5,540 nucleotides of DNA from Saprospirales bacterium. Its GTDB lineage: Bacteria > Bacteroidota > Bacteroidia > Chitinophagales > Saprospiraceae. This document shows, in pieces, positions 1 through 5,540 of the stretch. Position 1 is the first letter of the stretch, and each line of letters opens with the position of its first letter. The DNA is taken from contig JAHEAS010000276.1 of assembly GCA_024642645.1 (NCBI GenBank), forward strand, positions 1-5,540, written 5' to 3'. The notes below the pieces were generated by a model, which saw only the letters and a program-made list of their open reading frames with translations, was not told where the DNA came from and did no database searches. The position numbers and the translations under genes are program-made.

Positions 1-894
1 CGAAAATTGGCCAATATCGTTCATTTGACCTTTGGCGGCATCGGGACTGACCTGCCGCTCCCTACACAACTCATTGAAAATCAATGGTATTGTTTCGTTT
101 TTACCCGGACTGGAGGCGAGGGACGAATTTACTTGGATGGCTTACCGGCCGGAAGCCCTGTACCAATCAGTGCAGCGCCATTGTTGATGGACGGTTTGGT
201 TTTGGGTCAGGACCAGGACTGCTTGCTGGGCTGTTTTGCTGCCAATCAATCGCTCAACGGGCAATTGGACAATCTTCGGGTTTTTAATCGAGCGCTGGCG
301 CAAATTGAGGTGGCTTCATTTTGCCAAACTTCCACTGAAAATATTACGGTTTGCGAAGGTAATGAACACAAAGGTTACGGTGAAACAGGAACTTTTACTG
401 ATTTTTTCAGCACACCGACCGCTTGCGACAGCATGAGGGTTTTGAACTTGTTGGTGAATCCGGCACAGGACACCAGTTTTGAAAAACACATTTGCCGAGG
501 TGAGTCATTTCAGGGAATGAGCGAAAGTGGATTTTACAAAATCGTCTTACAAAACCAAGGTGGTTGCGACAGTGTGCTGAATTTCAGCTTGGTCGTTTCC
601 AATGGGATTTATGCCCCGAATTCCTTCTCCCCGAACGGCGATGGCTTCAATGATTTGTACCTTGTTTTCGGGGGAAGCACCAAGGATTTGATACTGGAAT
701 TTCGAATTTTCGACCGCTGGGGAGAGTTGGTTTTTGAATCAAAAAACATAGTACCGAGCGACCTTGAAACTGGCTGGGATGGGACCTTCAAAGAAAAAGA
801 TGCCCAATCCGGCGTTTACGCATGGACGGCATTGGTCAACTTCGGCTGTGGGGAAACCAATTTGCTTCACGGGAATTTCACCCTCGTGCGGTGA
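1..894 (+). CDS. Secreted LamG-like protein with type B T9SS sorting domain (5'-truncated)
   Basis: This is the 3' end of a gene whose frame is open to the left edge; the TTG at 7 is probably an internal Leu codon, not a start. Counting from the first codon, residues up to about 106 look like a LamG/concanavalin A-like lectin fold, with the strand GRIYLDG and the late motif LNGQLDNLRVFNRAL. Two repeats of about 45 residues follow (about 113-154 and 158-202), each with two cysteines 24 residues apart and the second followed by Asp-Ser. Residues 203-297 are a gliding-motility-associated C-terminal domain (CHU_C, type B), opening APNSFSPNGDGFND and containing FRIFDRWGELVF and GWDGTF. Known proteins with this domain are exported by the Sec system and then by type IX secretion to the cell surface or medium. 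Binding of sugar or protein by the LamG part is an inference; no catalytic domain is visible here, and the N-terminal part is outside the window. Confidence 0.88.
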   Translation, partial: RKLANIVHLTFGGIGTDLPLPTQLIENQWYCFVFTRTGGEGRIYLDGLPAGSPVPISAAPLLMDGLVLGQDQDCLLGCFAANQSLNGQLDNLRVFNRALAQIEVASFCQTSTENITVCEGNEHKGYGETGTFTDFFSTPTACDSMRVLNLLVNPAQDTSFEKHICRGESFQGMSESGFYKIVLQNQGGCDSVLNFSLVVSNGIYAPNSFSPNGDGFNDLYLVFGGSTKDLILEFRIFDRWGELVFESKNIVPSDLETGWDGTFKEKDAQSGVYAWTALVNFGCGETNLLHGNFTLVR

Positions 895-927
895 TTGCAA
901 CGCTCCCGACAGCATTGCCGCAAGCCG

Positions 928-957
928 TTTGTAGTTGTTCCAAAAAAAGTACCTTTG
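928..957 (+). promoter_or_regulatory. Bacteroidota-type promoter of the lipoprotein gene
   Basis: TTTG at 928-931 and TACCTTTG at 950-957 are 18 bases apart. This matches the Bacteroidota housekeeping consensus (TTTG near -33, TAnnTTTG near -7) in every fixed position. Transcription would begin at about 962-966, leaving only about 15 untranslated bases before the ATG at 980. It separates the lipoprotein gene from the secreted-protein gene that ends at 894; no clear terminator is visible between 895 and 927. Confidence 0.7.
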
Positions 958-979
958 CAGCCTAAAAAATTAGTCCTCG

Positions 980-1987
980 ATGAATAGACCTTTGTTTTTC
1001 GCCCTGCTCTTTAGCTCGGTTTTCGTTTTTTCTTGCTCCAATGATTTTGATGTGAACGCCAAGTGGAGGGACATTCCGGTGGTGTACGGCCTGCTCGACA
1101 TCAGTGACACGGCGCATTATATCCGGGTGGAAAGAGCCTTCCTCGACCCAAGTGCAGATGCCACGGTACTAGCCAAAATCCCTGATTCCATCTTTTATGA
1201 AAATGCTATCGTGAAGTTGGAGCGACTGAGCAACGGTGATGTTTTTACGATGCAAAAAGTGGATGGCAACAAATGGGGCTACCCACGTGACAGTGGTGTT
1301 TTCGCAAATGACCCCAACTGGCTGTACCGCATTGACTCCGCTGTACTGCTCCTCAAAGCAGGCGAGAAAATCCGTCTGCGCATTGACCGGGACAATGGGC
1401 TACCAGAAGTAACGAGCCAAGCCGTCATCCTTTCTCCCATTAAATTAAATAACCCCCAGCAAAACTCCAATGGCTTTTCATTCCTCAGCAATGCCATTAG
1501 CAAAACAAATATGGCTTGGTCTGCAGCCGACTCTGCTTATATTTTCGATGCTACCTTGTATATCCGATACGCTGAATATCCGAAAACCAGTCCTATCGAT
1601 ATCGTTTACAAAACAATCAAATGGCCGTGGGCTCGTGGATTGCGTCGGGAAAGCAACAGCAACGCTTTTGAAGCAGAAAAATTTGGCTTTGAGTTTTATG
1701 AGCTCATGAAAAACAATATCGAAGTGAACGACGATATGAAGCGGATATTTCTGGGCATTGATGTAGAGATAATAGCTGGCGGCCTCGCACTTCAAAACTA
1801 CGTTAACGTCAGTTTGGCCAACACTGGCATCACATCCTCTGGCGAAATCCCTACCTACTCAAACCTTAGTGAAGGGCAAGGCTTATTCGATTCCGCCAAT
1901 AAATTTATACGGACCGGCATAGGCATAAACGACAAAACTCGTGACTCCCTTAAAATGGGCTACTTGACCAAAAATTTGAACTTTTAA
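980..1987 (+). CDS. Predicted lipoprotein, DUF4249-like, function unknown
   Basis: The 335-residue protein begins with a short positive N-terminus, a hydrophobic stretch (residues 4-17) and VFSC at 16-19, so it is probably cleaved before Cys19 and lipidated. Phe at -2 of the lipobox is less usual than Ala, Ser or Thr. The residues after the Cys are SNDFDVN; acidic residues soon after Cys can favour surface export of lipoproteins in Bacteroidota, but that is an inference. The mature part is rich in beta strand patterns and includes IPVVYGLLD, HYIRVERAFLD and, near the end, YSNLSEGQGLFDS. These resemble a widespread group of uncharacterised Bacteroidota envelope proteins similar to DUF4249; I recognise the group only by general likeness. 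No catalytic motif is visible. The ATG at 980 fits both the signal peptide and the promoter 23 bases upstream. It is transcribed alone or reads into the peptidase gene 135 bases downstream. Confidence 0.8.
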   Translation: MNRPLFFALLFSSVFVFSCSNDFDVNAKWRDIPVVYGLLDISDTAHYIRVERAFLDPSADATVLAKIPDSIFYENAIVKLERLSNGDVFTMQKVDGNKWGYPRDSGVFANDPNWLYRIDSAVLLLKAGEKIRLRIDRDNGLPEVTSQAVILSPIKLNNPQQNSNGFSFLSNAISKTNMAWSAADSAYIFDATLYIRYAEYPKTSPIDIVYKTIKWPWARGLRRESNSNAFEAEKFGFEFYELMKNNIEVNDDMKRIFLGIDVEIIAGGLALQNYVNVSLANTGITSSGEIPTYSNLSEGQGLFDSANKFIRTGIGINDKTRDSLKMGYLTKNLNF

Positions 1988-2122
1988 GAATGGTATTTTA
2001 GCAAATTGGCTTGTTGGGCAACGCCAAGGTTGACACCTATTTTTCAAATTACAAATATCCAACAGCCCATCTTCCCAACAAACCGAAACGCCAAGAAGCC
2101 ACACACCAACTAAAAACAAAAC
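1988..2122 (+). promoter_or_regulatory. Intergenic leader with overlapping inverted repeats before the peptidase gene
   Basis: The gap holds a short local hairpin: TTGGC at 2006-2010 pairs with GCCAA at 2023-2027, with GTT/AAC inside. It also holds a longer-range 8-bp inverted repeat, TTGTTGGG (2011-2018) with CCCAACAA (2074-2081). AACGCCAAG occurs twice, at 2020-2028 and 2087-2095, so the two pairings compete. A weak promoter-like pair, TTG at 2014-2016 and TATTTTTC at 2038-2045 (21 bases apart, last base off consensus), might drive the peptidase gene. A small hairpin AGGT/ACCT (2027-2030 with 2035-2038) followed by ATTTTT could be a weak terminator for the lipoprotein gene. None of these readings is strong. 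Confidence 0.3.
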
Positions 2123-3700
2123 ATGAAAAAACAAACCTATCTTTTCGTGCTGCTAATTTGCAGCCTCCTCACAACTAGTAAGGCACAGGAGACTGTCAAC
2201 GATTCCATCATTTCCATCATCAAAAAACATGGCCTTGACCAGAGCCAAGTCATGAAGACCGCTCAAATGATTACGGACGTTTACGGCCCAAGGCTCACCG
2301 GCTCGCCGATGCTCGACAAGGCGACTGACTGGGCACAAAAACAACTAAAAGATTGGGGCTACCAGAACGTCCACCTCGACGAGTGGGGGCCATTTGGCCG
2401 TGGCTGGGAGCTGAAGCATTTTGAAATGCATTGCGAAGCACCGAGCTATTGGCCCATCATCGCTTATCCAAAAGCGTGGTCACCCTCCACAAAGGGTCAG
2501 GTGAAAGGAGAAGTTATCTACCTCAATGCCAGCACCGTGGAAGATTTGGAAAAATACAAGGGCAAATTGAAAGGCAAATTCGTGATGATTGATACCCTCC
2601 GGGAAATCAAAGAATGGGAAGACCCACTGGCCAAGCGCCTCACCCCTGAGGAATTGCTGGATATGGCCAACTCCCCCGCCCCGCAGCCCAGGGCCAGGCG
2701 TGGTGGCGGCAACCGTAATTTCCAGAGCGGACGGGAATTTGTGACTGCACTGCGTGAAATGCTCTACAGTGAAAAACCACTAGCCACCATTGACCGCAGT
2801 TTCAAGGGCGACTTGGGAACCGTATTCGTGGCACAAGCAAGCGCCAAAGAGGGCCAATCCCGTGACGAGGGCGCTGAGGTCCTGCCACAGGTGACCATGT
2901 CCGTTGAACATTACAACCGTATTTTTAGGATGCTGGCGCAAGGATTACCCGTAACGCTGAGCGTCGAAATACAGGCGGAATACAGCAACAAGGACGGCAT
3001 GGAGCACAACATCATTGCCGAAATACCAGGCACCGACCTGAAGGACGAAATCGTTATGTTCGGCGCCCACTTTGACTCGTGGCACACGGGGACTGGCGCC
3101 ACCGACAATGGCGCAGGTAGTGCTGTCATGCTCGAAACAGCTCGCATCCTCATGGAAACCATCAAAGAATCGGGCATCAAGCCCCGCCGTACCCTTCGCA
3201 TTGCACTTTGGACAGGTGAGGAGGAAGGACTTCTTGGTTCTAGGTCTTACGCCAAAAAAGAAGTTGGGTACAACGACGACAACGGCAATTTGGTGAAAGG
3301 CAAGGACTACGAGAAAATATCCGCCTACTACAATCTTGACAACGGAACGGGCAAAATCCGTGGTGTTTATTTACAGGGCAACGATGCGGTTTCGTCCATT
3401 TTCCGAGCTTGGCTCGACCCCTTCAAGGACTTGGGAGCTACCACTCTCACCCTCCAAAATACAGGCGGTACCGACCACCTCTCGTTCGATGGTGTGGGAG
3501 TGCCGGGATTTCAATTCATCCAAGATAACATGTCTTACTGGAGCCGGACCCACCACTCGAACATGGACAACTACGACCACCTCGTGGCCGACGACTTAAA
3601 ACAAGCAGCTACCATCATTGCCTCGTTCGTTTGGCACACGTCGCAAAGGGATGAGCAGCTACCTCGTAAGCCTATGAAAACGGATTCGGCGAAGAATTAA
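2123..3700 (+). CDS. Secreted M28 family zinc metallopeptidase with PA-type insert
   Basis: The 525-residue protein is probably a zinc-dependent exopeptidase (aminopeptidase or carboxypeptidase Q type) acting outside the cytoplasm. Residues 1-21 form a signal peptide, likely cut after Ala21 in SKAQE. A protease-associated (PA) type region lies at about 120-290, recognisable by VKGEVIYLN and KLKGKFVMIDT. It is interrupted by a Pro/Arg/Gly-rich stretch (184-200). The catalytic domain follows from about 291 and keeps all expected residues: His316 in GAHFDSW, bridging Asp328 in GATDNGAG, catalytic Glu366 and ligand Glu367 in GEEEGLLGS, Asp406 in YYNLDNGTG and His478 in THHSNMD. The assignments follow the Aeromonas aminopeptidase pattern. 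There is no T9SS sorting domain, so a periplasmic or simply exported location is likely. The ATG at 2123 directly precedes the signal peptide. A terminator 28 bases after the stop ends the unit. Substrate cannot be read from the sequence. Confidence 0.93.
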   Translation: MKKQTYLFVLLICSLLTTSKAQETVNDSIISIIKKHGLDQSQVMKTAQMITDVYGPRLTGSPMLDKATDWAQKQLKDWGYQNVHLDEWGPFGRGWELKHFEMHCEAPSYWPIIAYPKAWSPSTKGQVKGEVIYLNASTVEDLEKYKGKLKGKFVMIDTLREIKEWEDPLAKRLTPEELLDMANSPAPQPRARRGGGNRNFQSGREFVTALREMLYSEKPLATIDRSFKGDLGTVFVAQASAKEGQSRDEGAEVLPQVTMSVEHYNRIFRMLAQGLPVTLSVEIQAEYSNKDGMEHNIIAEIPGTDLKDEIVMFGAHFDSWHTGTGATDNGAGSAVMLETARILMETIKESGIKPRRTLRIALWTGEEEGLLGSRSYAKKEVGYNDDNGNLVKGKDYEKISAYYNLDNGTGKIRGVYLQGNDAVSSIFRAWLDPFKDLGATTLTLQNTGGTDHLSFDGVGVPGFQFIQDNMSYWSRTHHSNMDNYDHLVADDLKQAATIIASFVWHTSQRDEQLPRKPMKTDSAKN

Positions 3701-3727
3701 TGGGCAACCATTTTGATTGAAACGATG

Positions 3728-3760
3728 AAGGAAGACCATAGCGGTCTTCCTTTGTTGTTT
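3728..3760 (+). terminator. Intrinsic terminator after the peptidase gene
   Basis: AAGGAAGACC (3728-3737) and GGTCTTCCTT (3743-3752) form a perfect 10-bp stem with the 5-base loop ATAGC, followed by the T-rich TGTTGTTT (3753-3760). It starts 28 bases after the peptidase stop and ends 25 bases before the ATG chosen for the glycosyltransferase, so it separates the two genes. Confidence 0.85.
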
Positions 3761-3784
3761 AGGGATATTAAAGTTGATAAGAAC

Positions 3785-5017
3785 ATGACAGTTGAAAAAA
3801 ACGCACCACTAAAGGTGCTCTTCATCGTCAACCGCCTGTACGAGTGGTCCCAGAATTTTATCACCCGTGAGTTGACGGAGCTGAACGAGCTGGGCGTGGA
3901 CATGGCCATCGCTGCAAGGGACATGGCCGAGCGGGAGGACCTGTCGGAGCGGGAGGCGAAGTTGCGGAGCAAATACATGCCCATCCGTGAAAACCCGTTT
4001 GCACCCAGTTATTTGTGGCGCCATTTACTGCTGGCGGTAACTCGACCTGCCGTTTATTTCAAAACTTGGGCAACCCTTTTTTCCCTAAAACACAAGCCCA
4101 GCAAGTTTTTCAGGGGTGTGATTTGCCTTTTCCGGGCAGCAGGCTTGGTGAAATTTGTGGAGCAAAACCAATTCAACCTGATACACGCCCACTTCCTCAC
4201 CGCCGCTGGCGAAACGGCGCTTTATCTCTCCAAACTCACGGGCATCCCGTTCGGTGCAACTGCCTATGCCATGGACATTTACGTGGACAACAGCGGCTTG
4301 GTCGGTAAGCTTCGCAACGCAACCTATGTGAACGGCACGACCAAATTCAATGAAAATTTCATGGCCAAGCTGGTGCCGGAACGGGCAGAACGAATGGTGA
4401 CCCGCTACTACGGCATCCCGACCTCAGAAAAGATGCCTTCTCCCCTCCCTCACGACCAGTTTACCTTTATTGCGGTGGGTAGGTTGGTGGAAAAAAAGGG
4501 TTTCAAATACTTGGTGGAGGCTTGTGCCGAATTGAAAAGTCGGGGTTTTGATTTTGCTTGCAAAATCATTGGAAAAGGCCCACTTGAAGCGGAGTTGAAG
4601 AACCAAATTGCAGCGCTTGGATTGGAAAACGAGGTGACTTTCCCAGGCTATATTGCCCCAAATGAAATGTCGAATATGTACCGCAGTGGTGATATTCTGG
4701 TCGCCCCCTGCGTCGTTGCCGCCAATGGCGATGTGGACGGCCTGCCAAACGTTTGCCTCGAAGCCATGGACTGCGGACTGCCCATCATCAGTACTACTAT
4801 CAGTGGTATCCCAGAAGGGGTGGAGGATGGCGTAAACGGGTGGCTCATTCCCCCAAATGACACCGCTGCATTGGCTGAAGCTATGCGCAAAGCACTAACT
4901 ACAAACAACACAATTGCAATGCGGGAAGCGTCGCACCGAATTGCCAGCGAAAAATTCAACGTGAGAAAGAATGCGGTGCTCATCAAGAATTTGCTGGAAC
5001 AGCACTACCAGAAATGA
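3785..5017 (+). CDS. GT4-type glycosyltransferase, exopolysaccharide or surface-glycan type
   Basis: The 410-residue protein has the two Rossmann-like halves of a GT-B retaining glycosyltransferase (group 1, GT4) and should transfer a sugar from a nucleotide-sugar to a growing glycan on the cytoplasmic face of the membrane. The N-terminal half opens with the beta strand KVLFIVNRL and carries HAHF at 134-137. The C-terminal half has the donor-binding GRLVEKKG (232-239, Arg233 and Lys238) and DGLPNVCLEAM, in which Asp318 takes the place of the first Glu of the usual E-x7-E and Glu326 is kept. ISGIPE follows at 339-344. The overall pattern recalls WcaL/AmsK-like enzymes of exopolysaccharide synthesis; the exact sugar is unknown. 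The frame is open from an ATG at 3713, but those 24 codons span the peptidase terminator and match no fold element, so 3785 is chosen. A promoter is not clear: TAAAGTTG at 3769-3776 with TTTG at 3751-3754 is one base off and too closely spaced. No other glycan genes are in the window. Confidence 0.9.
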   Translation: MTVEKNAPLKVLFIVNRLYEWSQNFITRELTELNELGVDMAIAARDMAEREDLSEREAKLRSKYMPIRENPFAPSYLWRHLLLAVTRPAVYFKTWATLFSLKHKPSKFFRGVICLFRAAGLVKFVEQNQFNLIHAHFLTAAGETALYLSKLTGIPFGATAYAMDIYVDNSGLVGKLRNATYVNGTTKFNENFMAKLVPERAERMVTRYYGIPTSEKMPSPLPHDQFTFIAVGRLVEKKGFKYLVEACAELKSRGFDFACKIIGKGPLEAELKNQIAALGLENEVTFPGYIAPNEMSNMYRSGDILVAPCVVAANGDVDGLPNVCLEAMDCGLPIISTTISGIPEGVEDGVNGWLIPPNDTAALAEAMRKALTTNNTIAMREASHRIASEKFNVRKNAVLIKNLLEQHYQK

Positions 5018-5073
5018 TTTTTTGAGTGAAAAACCCCTTTTGAAAATTATAAAAAAGGAAAGTCCGAGGCAGG
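5018..5073. other. AT-rich spacer without a clear terminator
   Basis: Between the glycosyltransferase stop and the tRNA promoter there is only a weak inverted repeat, CCTTTT (5036-5041) with AAAAGG (5053-5058). It has an 11-base loop and no following T-run. I see no convincing terminator, so glycosyltransferase transcripts may read into the tRNA unit. Confidence 0.4.
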
Positions 5074-5103
5074 TTGCCCAACAACCAAAATTTCCTATTT
5101 TTG
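5074..5103 (+). promoter_or_regulatory. Bacteroidota-type promoter of the tRNA unit
   Basis: TTG at 5074-5076 and TATTTTTG at 5096-5103 are 19 bases apart, which matches TTG-N19-TAnnTTTG exactly. Transcription would begin at about 5108-5112, just before the first repeat element, and run through both tRNA genes to the terminator at 5431-5466. Confidence 0.72.
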
Positions 5104-5115
5104 CACCCGCTTTAT

Positions 5116-5194
5116 GATTGCGGATTGCAAGATTACGGAATGCGGATTCTGGTCCCAATCCGAAATCCGAAATCCGAAATCCGAAATCGAATCC
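5116..5194. repeat. Repeat element copy 1, ending in AATCCGA heptamers, directly before tRNA-Val
   Basis: The element begins GATTGCGGATTGCA and has a second GGAATGCGGATT block (5137-5148). It then carries four perfect tandem AATCCGA heptamers (5157-5184), a shortened AATCGA (5185-5190) and ATCC up to the first base of the tRNA. The CGGATT words in the first half (5121-5126, 5143-5148) are complementary to the AATCCG words in the second half, so the RNA can fold in several registers. Three blocks are shared with copy 2: ATTGCGGATTGCA, GGAATGCGGATT and AATCCGAAATCGA. Confidence 0.85.
5157..5184. repeat. Tandem repeat, 4 x AATCCGA
   Basis: Four perfect head-to-tail copies of the 7-base unit lie within repeat element copy 1, followed by a 6-base degenerate copy. 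The array ends 10 bases before the tRNA-Val gene. Arrays of such short units may change copy number by slippage; that is an inference. Confidence 0.9.
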
Positions 5195-5269
5195 GGGTCG
5201 TTAGCTCAGTTGGTTTAGAGCGCTGCTTTGACAGAGCAGAGGTCACTGGTTCGAATCCAGTACGACCCA
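5195..5269 (+). tRNA. tRNA-Val (anticodon GAC)
   Basis: A complete cloverleaf is visible: acceptor GGGTCGT/ACGACCC, D stem GCTC/GAGC, anticodon stem CTGCT/AGCAG around the loop TTGACAG (anticodon GAC at 5230-5232), T stem ACTGG/CCAGT with loop TTCGAAT, and discriminator A at 5269. The next bases are CCT, so the CCA end is not encoded and must be added after transcription. All stems are fully paired, so the gene is very likely functional. It is the first tRNA of the unit. Confidence 0.97.
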
Positions 5270-5274
5270 CCTTC

Positions 5275-5345
5275 AATTGCGGATTGCAGGAATGCGGATT
5301 TCGGATTAAGTCCGGATTCCAAAATCCCAAATCCGAAATCGAGAA
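5275..5345. repeat. Repeat element copy 2, hairpin-forming, directly before tRNA-Pro
   Basis: This copy fills almost all of the spacer between the two tRNA genes. It shares ATTGCGGATTGCA (5276-5288), GGAATGCGGATT (5289-5300) and AATCCGAAATCGA (5330-5342) with copy 1, in the same order, but lacks the perfect heptamer array. GATTTCGGATT (5297-5307) and AATCCGAAATC (5330-5340) form a perfect 11-bp inverted repeat. Its 22-base loop contains a smaller hairpin, GGATT/AATCC (5314-5318 with 5323-5327). Confidence 0.85.
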
Positions 5346-5419
5346 CGGGGTGTAGCGCAGCCCGGTAGCGTACACGCCTGGGGGGCGTGTGGTCGCAGGT
5401 TCAAATCCTGTCACCCCGA
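5346..5419 (+). tRNA. tRNA-Pro (anticodon GGG)
   Basis: The cloverleaf has acceptor CGGGGTG/CACCCCG, D stem GCGC/GCGT, anticodon stem CACGC/GCGTG around the loop CTGGGGG (anticodon GGG at 5380-5382), T stem GCAGG/CCTGT with loop TTCAAAT, and discriminator A at 5419. The first pair C1-G72 is typical of bacterial tRNA-Pro. The 3' CCA is not encoded. It lies 76 bases after tRNA-Val, probably on the same transcript, and 11 bases before the terminator hairpin. Confidence 0.97.
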
Positions 5420-5430
5420 CACTGATTATC

Positions 5431-5466
5431 AAGGAGTTATGCAAATTTTGTGTAGCTCCTTTTTTT
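5431..5466 (+). terminator. Intrinsic terminator of the tRNA unit
   Basis: AAGGAG (5431-5436) pairs with CTCCTT (5456-5461). The stem can extend inward with some G-U pairs to about 13 bp, closing near 5443/5449. A run of Ts (5460-5466) follows the GC-containing base of the stem. The position 11 bases after tRNA-Pro fits the end of the tRNA transcript. Confidence 0.85.
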
Positions 5467-5473
5467 GTGGTGT

Positions 5474-5540
5474 ATGAATATTAAGGTATTGAAAAGCCTC
5501 ACTGGTAAACTGCCGCTACTTGAAATCCTGTATGTAAAGA
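5474..5540 (+). CDS. Possible start of a reading frame, right edge of window
   Basis: An ATG at 5474 opens a frame that stays open for 22 codons to the window end (it starts MNIKVLKSLTGKLP). It is too short to identify, has no visible promoter or ribosome binding site, and begins only 7 bases after the tRNA terminator. It could equally be chance. The opposite strand is open only from 5540 to a stop at 5499. Confidence 0.18.
   Translation, partial: MNIKVLKSLTGKLPLLEILYVK

Noticed and set aside
895..927. Terminator after the secreted-protein gene
   Set aside because: Only a four-base inverted repeat (GCAA/TTGC) with no T-run is present.
3713..3784. N-terminal extension of the glycosyltransferase
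   Set aside because: It contains the peptidase gene terminator and does not fit the fold; the ATG at 3785 is preferred.
4648..4986. 112-residue minus-strand ORF within the glycosyltransferase gene
   Set aside because: It is an antisense shadow of a conserved coding region, with no promoter or recognisable protein features.
5157..5345. CRISPR-like array
   Set aside because: The short units are contiguous 7-mers without unique spacers, and only two longer copies exist, separated by a tRNA gene; no cas genes are present.
5074..5355. 93-residue plus-strand ORF over the tRNA-Val region
   Set aside because: It begins inside the promoter, reads through the heptamer array and the tRNA, and has no protein-like features.
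5195..5419. tRNA genes as integration (attachment) sites of a mobile element
   Set aside because: No duplicated tRNA 3' end and no integrase are visible in the window.
5133..5444. 103-residue minus-strand ORF over the tRNA genes
   Set aside because: It is the typical false translation of tRNA genes and their repeats; both tRNA cloverleaves are complete on the plus strand.

Overview
The window looks like chromosomal DNA of a Bacteroidota member, most likely Saprospiria or a related lineage. Three things point there. A gliding-motility-type (type B) C-terminal sorting domain of the type IX secretion system ends the first gene. Promoters fit the Bacteroidota form (TTG or TTTG, about 19 bases, then TAnnTTTG) rather than the sigma70 form. 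There are no Shine-Dalgarno sequences ahead of the genes, and CCA is not encoded in the tRNA genes. The lineage below phylum is inferred from general protein resemblance, not from a search.

All genes are on the plus strand. Bases 1-894 hold the 3' end of a large secreted protein gene: a LamG-like lectin fold, two cysteine-spaced repeats and the sorting domain. A good promoter (928-957) precedes a 335-residue predicted lipoprotein (980-1987) that resembles the DUF4249 group. After a 135-base gap with overlapping inverted repeats comes a complete secreted M28 zinc peptidase (2123-3700), closed by a strong intrinsic terminator (3728-3760). A GT4-type glycosyltransferase follows (3785-5017). Its longest ORF would start at 3713, but that start lies ahead of the terminator, so 3785 is the better start.

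Bases 5018-5540 hold a small tRNA transcription unit: a promoter (5074-5103), a repeat element, tRNA-Val(GAC), a second copy of the repeat, tRNA-Pro(GGG) and a terminator (5431-5466). The last 70 bases contain only the possible start of another reading frame.

The protein genes share a cell-envelope theme (surface protein, lipoprotein, exported peptidase, glycan-building enzyme), but terminators and promoters split them into separate units and nothing shows that they form one pathway. The most unusual structure is the AATCCGA-rich repeat placed directly before each of the two tRNA genes. I see no evidence for a new defence or mobile system.
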